Source: a virus. From it: 33,759 bases of DNA. Shown in pieces: positions 30,107-33,759 of the stretch. A program made the translations under genes and the position numbers. Position 1 is the stretch's first letter; each line of letters begins with the position of its first letter. The notes below the pieces were generated by a model, which did no database searches, was not told where the DNA came from, and was given only the letters and a program-made list of their open reading frames with translations. Location of the stretch: positions 1 through 33,759 of IMG/VR virus record IMGVR_UViG_3300025896_000099; one strand, written 5' to 3'.

Positions 30107-30696
30107 TATGCTGCTCCTGTAGATACGCTGTTACTGGCAACCTTAGCCATGCCATAGTAGCGGTCATCAATGCCCGGACCTTTGGTATGCTCAATTTCCA
30201 TATCAAATGCATTCATTTCATAGGTTTTTTCATAAACAGCTTTGGCAACCTCTCTCAAAAAGATTTCCTGATTGAGCTGCCGGGTATTAGGCTCAATCTC
30301 TGGGTTATTGAGTAGCCCTATTGCTTTAAGCACCTGTGGCGCAAGCGAGTTAGCCAGCTTGCCATAATCAGCCGGCTCAGAGGCGCTAGGAAAATCCCAA
30401 GCATCAATATCCTTTTTAATATCATCCAGTATGGTAGTAACGCTCTCTATGCGCTTTTTAGAGTAGGCTGTGCCGCGTGTTGGCTCTTTGGTGGCTATAA
30501 GTGCATCAATGAGCTTAGATGCCTGCAGGTCAGTCAGTGCGCCGGTAATTTCAGCTATTGTTTTGGCATTTTTAACAATTTCAGCATCAGCACCAATAAT
30601 CTCATTGGCAATTAGCAGCTCTTTGACCTCTTTAAATTCTTTGGTCTTGGCTACCGCTAAATCTGCAATATATTTACTCTGTGTCTCGCTTGCCAT
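30106..30696 (-). CDS. Hypothetical capsid-linked protein
   Basis: 196 residues, from ATG 30696, because TTGGAGG is 6 bases upstream (a frame to 30723 is open). SETQSKYIADLAVAKTKEF (about 2-20) and LTDLQASKLIDALIATKEP (about 54-72) have the short helical motif found at the ends of several phage nucleic-acid-handling proteins. The rest is helical. It sits between the capsid and MuF-like genes. Confidence 0.65.
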   Translation of the reverse strand: MASETQSKYIADLAVAKTKEFKEVKELLIANEIIGADAEIVKNAKTIAEITGALTDLQASKLIDALIATKEPTRGTAYSKKRIESVTTILDDIKKDIDAWDFPSASEPADYGKLANSLAPQVLKAIGLLNNPEIEPNTRQLNQEIFLREVAKAVYEKTYEMNAFDMEIEHTKGPGIDDRYYGMAKVASNSVSTGAA

Positions 30697-30946
30697 CTGC
30701 CGCCTCCAATTCCACTGGCTCATTACTCTCTGTCAAATCAACTATAGCAGTACCCATATGCACTTTGCCATCTTTGCCGGTAACCGGGGCGCTCAAATGA
30801 AACCTAAAGACCTTTTCGCCTTGCTGATTTTTAACAACTTTTGCAACTGCCCAATCCTCATTAAGCTCTTTGCCTTGGCGCTTGGTCATTATTTGGATTT
30901 CGCCATTAAACCTATTTATGTATGGGTACACTTTAGCTTTTGTCAT
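30674..30946 (-). CDS. Small hypothetical structural-region protein (90 aa)
   Basis: MTKAKVYPYINRFNGEIQIM, then a beta-rich part ending DGKVHMGTAIVDLTESNEPV. It is the first gene after the capsid terminator. ATG 30946 is 6 bases past TGG-TAAAAT; the ATG at 30952 overlaps that -10 and so cannot start it. Leaderless start likely. Function unknown; a capsid decoration or replication accessory role is possible. Confidence 0.62.
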   Translation of the reverse strand: MTKAKVYPYINRFNGEIQIMTKRQGKELNEDWAVAKVVKNQQGEKVFRFHLSAPVTGKDGKVHMGTAIVDLTESNEPVELEAADGKRDTE

Positions 30947-30952
30947 AAGCAT

Positions 30953-30961
30953 ATTTTACCA
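30953..30961 (-). promoter_or_regulatory. Extended -10 promoter after the capsid terminator (leaderless)
   Basis: On the minus strand TGG-TAAAAT (-10 at 30953-30958), 6 bases before ATG 30946. Confidence 0.65.
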
Positions 30962-30994
30962 CGCTGGCTGCATAAACTTATTACCCAATGAAAA

Positions 30995-31014
30995 GAGACC
31001 GCCGGGGCGGTCTC
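30995..31014. terminator. Terminator after the major capsid gene
   Basis: GAGACCGC pairs with GCGGTCTC around a G/C loop, and four T residues follow on the minus strand. It lies just after the capsid stop and insulates the most expressed gene. Confidence 0.85.
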
Positions 31015-31036
31015 AATTTCATCAGTGGTTAAGCTA

Positions 31037-31951
31037 CTAAGAGCTTGCGCCGTTTTCGCTGATGATGCTAAACGCAGCACCGTCAAAGATTGCAAAGCCA
31101 AACACTGCCTCAGCGCGGATTGCAATTTCGTTGGTTCGCTTTAGGTCACCTGCACCATCTGGGTCACCAAATTCTATGGTTTCCAGTGGTACTTCGCGAG
31201 CGACACCCCACTTAAAGGCGCGCCAGTCACCCAAGATAGCCTGAATGCTAACCTCAGATGCCTCTAGTTCCTGCCGACCACTTACTGTATCGCTAGATGC
31301 AGCAGTAAGACCTTGGAAACTTGAGAAACCAAACCCTAAGCCAAGCTCTGGGTATAGAGGGCGGTTTTCACCATCCTTTTTACGAGCGAGCTGACCGGCA
31401 AATACTGGGTCAAGCGCAATACCAGTTGCGATGTAACCAGCCTCTTGCAAATCGCTAGCAGCGGTTTCAAGGTCAGCTTGTACATCACCAGTTGCTACTA
31501 CTCGCGCAACACCGTTGCCGGCTTTGTCAAAGTAGTTAGTAACGCTGGATGAGATTACACCAGTAAGAGGGTTAATGCCATGAATGGCAACCAAGTCTAA
31601 TGCGCGGCTCAAGGCTGTTGCAACATTAGCTACCAAAGCATCAACAATGCCTGCTTGGTAGTCCTCATCTTCCCACATAACTTCATTGCTAAAGCGGTAG
31701 GTAATTTGGACCTTGTAAGTTTTGACAGTAGCCTTGCTAGGCGTACCATCCATTGAGCTTTTCTGTGCAGACTCACCCACCAGCTCTGCTTTTGGTGTAC
31801 CTGTAAAGGTAAAGTGGTCTGTGCTGCCTACTTTAACATCTGGCAAAGATGGTGCTAGTGATGCCAAGACACCACCGCGAATGTTTTTGCTCCAAGACTC
31901 ACCAGTGTGATTGGCAAGGTTTAGGGCAGAAGTTCTAAGGGGATTTCCCAT
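31037..31951 (-). CDS. Major capsid protein (HK97 fold)
   Basis: 304 residues. Typical HK97-fold pieces: N-arm, FTGTPKAELVGESAQKSS (about 48-65, E-loop region), KVQITYRFSNEVMWEDEDY (spine), a P domain with LVANVATALSRALDLVAIHG, and the A domain (DPVFAGQLARKKDGENRPLY). The end has EIAIRAEAVFGFAI typical of the family. AAGGAG lies 10 bases before ATG 31951. Scaffold is directly upstream, the standard order. Confidence 0.95.
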   Translation of the reverse strand: MGNPLRTSALNLANHTGESWSKNIRGGVLASLAPSLPDVKVGSTDHFTFTGTPKAELVGESAQKSSMDGTPSKATVKTYKVQITYRFSNEVMWEDEDYQAGIVDALVANVATALSRALDLVAIHGINPLTGVISSSVTNYFDKAGNGVARVVATGDVQADLETAASDLQEAGYIATGIALDPVFAGQLARKKDGENRPLYPELGLGFGFSSFQGLTAASSDTVSGRQELEASEVSIQAILGDWRAFKWGVAREVPLETIEFGDPDGAGDLKRTNEIAIRAEAVFGFAIFDGAAFSIISENGASS

Positions 31952-31993
31952 AACGATTTACTCCTTTAAGAGTTTAAAATTTAATCGTCAGGA

Positions 31994-32461
31994 CTATTCT
32001 TTTGAGCCGAATAGACTTTTAGCAATTTTCTTGCTATCAGTATCTTTGCCCTCTGGCTTGCCGTCTTTTTTAATTACGACTTTTCCGCCCGGTAAGCCCT
32101 TAGACAGCTTTTCAGCTCTCTCGCGCATTTCGTCTGCGGTTTCGCCAGTTACAAACTCTGATAGTTCGTCTGACAGCTTGAATTCGTGGATAATTTTTAC
32201 CTTATCGGTCTCAAGTTTAGCGCTTTTTACTTCGCCAGACAGTGTGCCAATGGCAGTGTCTTTTTCCTTAAGTTTATCCTCGTATTCTGACTTGATTGTA
32301 GACACCTTGCCGGCGGTCTCTTTGAGTGTATCGTAATCCGCAAATTTCTTGCGCTCACGCTCCAAGCGACTCTCAACAACTTTGTCTAAATCTGCCTGAG
32401 TATGCAAAGCATCATCTACTTTTTTGTACTCATCGCCATCTTTGTAAAAGTATTCAGCCAT
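31994..32461 (-). CDS. Capsid scaffolding protein
   Basis: 155 residues, charged helical. LHTQADLDKVVESRLERERK (about 19-38) is the common scaffold start, followed by a coiled coil (YDTLKETAGKVSTIKSEYED) and a basic, Gly/Lys-rich C-terminus, the likely capsid-binding end. It guides capsid assembly and is lost later. Its place before the capsid gene fits. Confidence 0.9.
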   Translation of the reverse strand: MAEYFYKDGDEYKKVDDALHTQADLDKVVESRLERERKKFADYDTLKETAGKVSTIKSEYEDKLKEKDTAIGTLSGEVKSAKLETDKVKIIHEFKLSDELSEFVTGETADEMRERAEKLSKGLPGGKVVIKKDGKPEGKDTDSKKIAKSLFGSKE

Positions 32462-32513
32462 TCCCCTCTTTCCTTTCCGGTGAGTAACCGTTTATTAGTC
32501 TGACTTAATTACA

Positions 32514-32522
32514 ACTATACCA
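32514..32522 (-). promoter_or_regulatory. Extended -10 promoter of scaffold and capsid
   Basis: On the minus strand TTATGGTATAGTTG: TGG and TATAGT (32514-32519), about 53 bases before ATG 32461. The gap 32462-32561 is otherwise A/T-rich and empty. Confidence 0.6.
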
Positions 32523-32561
32523 TAACCATAATTAATGCAACAAATTTATTGAACACAATTT

Positions 32562-32936
32562 TTAACTGTTACGCGCGCCCCATACATCACAGTAGATTTG
32601 GTAGCGGTGGAATTGGGCAAGCGTATCATCTAAATTGACTACTGAATTTACTGATGCATGTGTGATGTCTGCACTGTAAGCCTCAAGCCCTACAACTTGG
32701 TCAGCTATGGTGAGCGCCAAATTCTTTGCGGTGCTGCGGCTAGTCTTGTGGTAAACCTCAATTAGTATTTCCGCCTTGTCCAGCACCATGCTTTCACGCG
32801 GACCACCAGTACGGTCTACTAATACATATTGGTCTAAGCCGGTTGGCTTATCGCCGTATGCATCCCATCCACTGGCTAATATTGAATTTAGCCAAGCAAC
32901 TACTACTGCCTCAACATCAACCTTAGCCATTTGCAT
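32562..32936 (-). CDS. Tail terminator/completion protein-like
   Basis: 124 residues. VVVAWLNSILASGWDAYGD, then YVLVDRTGGPRESMVLDKAE and ILIEVYHKTSRSTAKNLALT, ending FHRYQIYCDVWG, is the pattern of actinophage tail terminator proteins. ATG 32936 overlaps the stopper gene; ATG 32930 is an alternative start. It caps the tail tube and meets the head. It lies unusually ahead of scaffold and capsid. Confidence 0.78.
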   Translation of the reverse strand: MQMAKVDVEAVVVAWLNSILASGWDAYGDKPTGLDQYVLVDRTGGPRESMVLDKAEILIEVYHKTSRSTAKNLALTIADQVVGLEAYSADITHASVNSVVNLDDTLAQFHRYQIYCDVWGARNS

Positions 32937-33264
32937 TTACACTTTCTGCTCTAAAGTACCTATTCCAGCGAGTAGGCGTATTGCCATCCATGAACTTAAC
33001 GGCAGAGCTGTCTAATCGGAATACTTTGCCATCATAGGTAAACTCGCTATTGCCAACATCAGTGCTATCGGTCTTTGGCATGTGTACGCGCACTTGGTCT
33101 TTGGACTGTTCCATTGCTTGCTGCTCACGCGCGGTAGTAGGCTCAGTAATTGGCGCAACTAAGCAATCATCAACTGTGATTTCTTGGGTGGTGTAAGTAG
33201 GGTTGTTTAAATCATCAACCGCACCGGCAACCTTTTGAGTAAATACTATTTCCATGCCTACCAT
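32923..33264 (-). CDS. Head-tail stopper-like protein
   Basis: 113 residues from ATG 33264. EIVFTQKVAGAVDDLNNPTY, then VDDCLVAPITEPTT and QVRVHMPKTDSTDVGNSEFT is the stopper pattern (a cvvaP box then a VyxP box, G-Y-V-G strand). It closes the portal channel. A TATAAT lies 7 bases before ATG 33264 (leaderless), so this starts the late block. ATG 33255 and 33270 are alternatives. Confidence 0.75.
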   Translation of the reverse strand: MVGMEIVFTQKVAGAVDDLNNPTYTTQEITVDDCLVAPITEPTTAREQQAMEQSKDQVRVHMPKTDSTDVGNSEFTYDGKVFRLDSSAVKFMDGNTPTRWNRYFRAESVNANG

Positions 33265-33271
33265 AACCATG

Positions 33272-33277
33272 ATTATA
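33272..33277 (-). promoter_or_regulatory. -10 promoter of the head genes (leaderless)
   Basis: TATAAT on the minus strand, preceded by TTG; 7 bases before ATG 33264. No -35. Confidence 0.6.
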
Positions 33278-33287
33278 CAACAACCTA

Positions 33288-33296
33288 TGGTAAAAT
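33288..33296 (+). promoter_or_regulatory. Extended -10 promoter of the rightward HNH gene (leaderless)
   Basis: TGG-TAAAAT (-10 at 33291-33296) ends 7 bases before ATG 33304. Divergent from the promoter at 33272; the two hexamers are 13 bases apart. Confidence 0.6.
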
Positions 33297-33303
33297 GCTT
33301 TTA

Positions 33304-33702
33304 ATGAATGAATTGGAGAAATGGTCTGACATTATTGGCTATGAGGGTCACTATCAAGTGAGCAATTTAGGTAATGTACGCTCATTAGACAGAGGCATGT
33401 ATGTTAGGCAAGACCGCTATAGCCAGCCGCGTTGGACAAACCGCAAGGGCAAATTACTAAACATGTACTTGGATGGCAAAGGTTACCGCATGGTTAGACC
33501 CTGCCTATTTGGTGTACCAAAAACTTTGATGGTGCATAGGCTAGTAGCACAAGCCTTTATTCCAAACCCTGAAAACAAGCCGGCGGTAAACCATATCAAC
33601 TCAGACTGCCTAGACAATAGGGCAGTAAATCTTGAGTGGTGTACCATTGCTGAAAACAACCGCCATGCCCTGCTAAATGGCAGGCGCAAACCTAAAAAAT
33701 AA
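33304..33702 (+). CDS. NUMOD4-HNH homing endonuclease-like protein
   Basis: 132 residues from ATG 33304; the frame is open from 33235 but the domain begins here. NUMOD4 (WSDIIGYEGHYQVSNLGNVR, 7-26) is followed by an HNH_3 core: HRLVAQAFIPNPENKPAVNH (about 78-97), INSDCLDNRAVNLEWCT, NNRHAL. Such free-standing genes spread as homing elements between phages. It is on the strand opposite the late block. Confidence 0.88.
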   Translation: MNELEKWSDIIGYEGHYQVSNLGNVRSLDRGMYVRQDRYSQPRWTNRKGKLLNMYLDGKGYRMVRPCLFGVPKTLMVHRLVAQAFIPNPENKPAVNHINSDCLDNRAVNLEWCTIAENNRHALLNGRRKPKK

Positions 33703-33704
33703 CC

Positions 33705-33759
33705 CTATTTTCTGCCCACAATAAAACGCATGTCAGACTTACCCCCAAGAATTCGGCAT
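33705..33759 (-). other. Possible end of a gene cut by the window edge
   Basis: An open frame enters from the right edge and stops at TAG 33705-33707. Only about 17 codons (ending SDMRFIVGRK) are visible, so it may be a real gene end or chance. The rest of 33703-33759 shows nothing else. Confidence 0.2.

Noticed and set aside
1-33759. UGA recoding (Gly or Trp), which would suggest Gracilibacteria/Absconditabacteria
   Set aside because: TGA is a normal stop in many genes, including coupled ATGA overlaps.
1-33759. Terminal repeats showing a complete, circular or cos-ended genome
   Set aside because: The first and last tens of bases share no repeat, so completeness cannot be claimed.
1-33759. 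CRISPR array or transposon
   Set aside because: No regularly spaced repeats, transposase or terminal inverted repeats were seen.

Overview
This window is almost wholly a small tailed-phage (siphovirus) genome: large terminase, portal, major capsid protein, scaffold, head-tail connectors, major tail protein, frameshifted tail chaperones, tape measure, Dit, tail hub, fibres, holin and endolysin are all here. I see no integrase, repressor, DNA polymerase, helicase or primase, so it looks lytic or defective in lysogeny and dependent on host replication. TAA, TAG and TGA all act as stops, so UGA is not recoded. The host is unknown. TRTG-type extended -10 promoters, ATTGGAG/AGGAGG ribosome sites, leaderless starts and CHAP/LysM wall hydrolases suggest a Gram-positive-like or other monoderm host; an actinobacterium or a Patescibacterium would fit, but this is inference.

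Layout. 1-163: non-coding, with the promoter of a rightward operon. 179-3500 (+): two glycosyltransferases, a metal-dependent methyltransferase and a nucleotide-sugar epimerase, probably a sugar-modification pathway for virion or host surface. 3501-3646: terminator and a possible pseudoknot where two operons converge. 9151-3647 (-): early operon of small, mostly unknown, tightly coupled genes, including a HAD phosphatase, an FtsK-gamma-like DNA-binding protein, zinc proteins and several small membrane proteins. 9152-9662: control region with three DnaA-box-like sites, direct repeats, a palindrome and two divergent promoters. 9663-10403 (+): a secreted LysM-CHAP hydrolase. 33264-10679 (-): late genes, read right to left as connector genes, scaffold, capsid, MuF-like toxin-domain protein, fibre and decoration proteins, RusA, portal, connector, membrane proteins, major tail protein, chaperones, tape measure, Dit, tail hub, fibre, HNH, lysis cassette, ParB-like protein, TerS, TerL. 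Two further HNH genes lie on the + strand (13620-14039 and 33304-33702).

The late block is not one operon. A recurring motif close to TTATGNTATAAT (extended -10, usually without a recognisable -35) precedes about ten genes or gene groups, and terminators follow the major capsid and major tail genes. In at least six places the ATG begins 6-7 bases after the -10 hexamer, which predicts leaderless mRNAs. Reading the + strand through, I found no GATC, GGCC, TCGA or ACGT, although other 4-base palindromes such as GCGC and CCGG are common. That suggests strong selection by host restriction systems. Both statements come from reading by eye and need a computed count.
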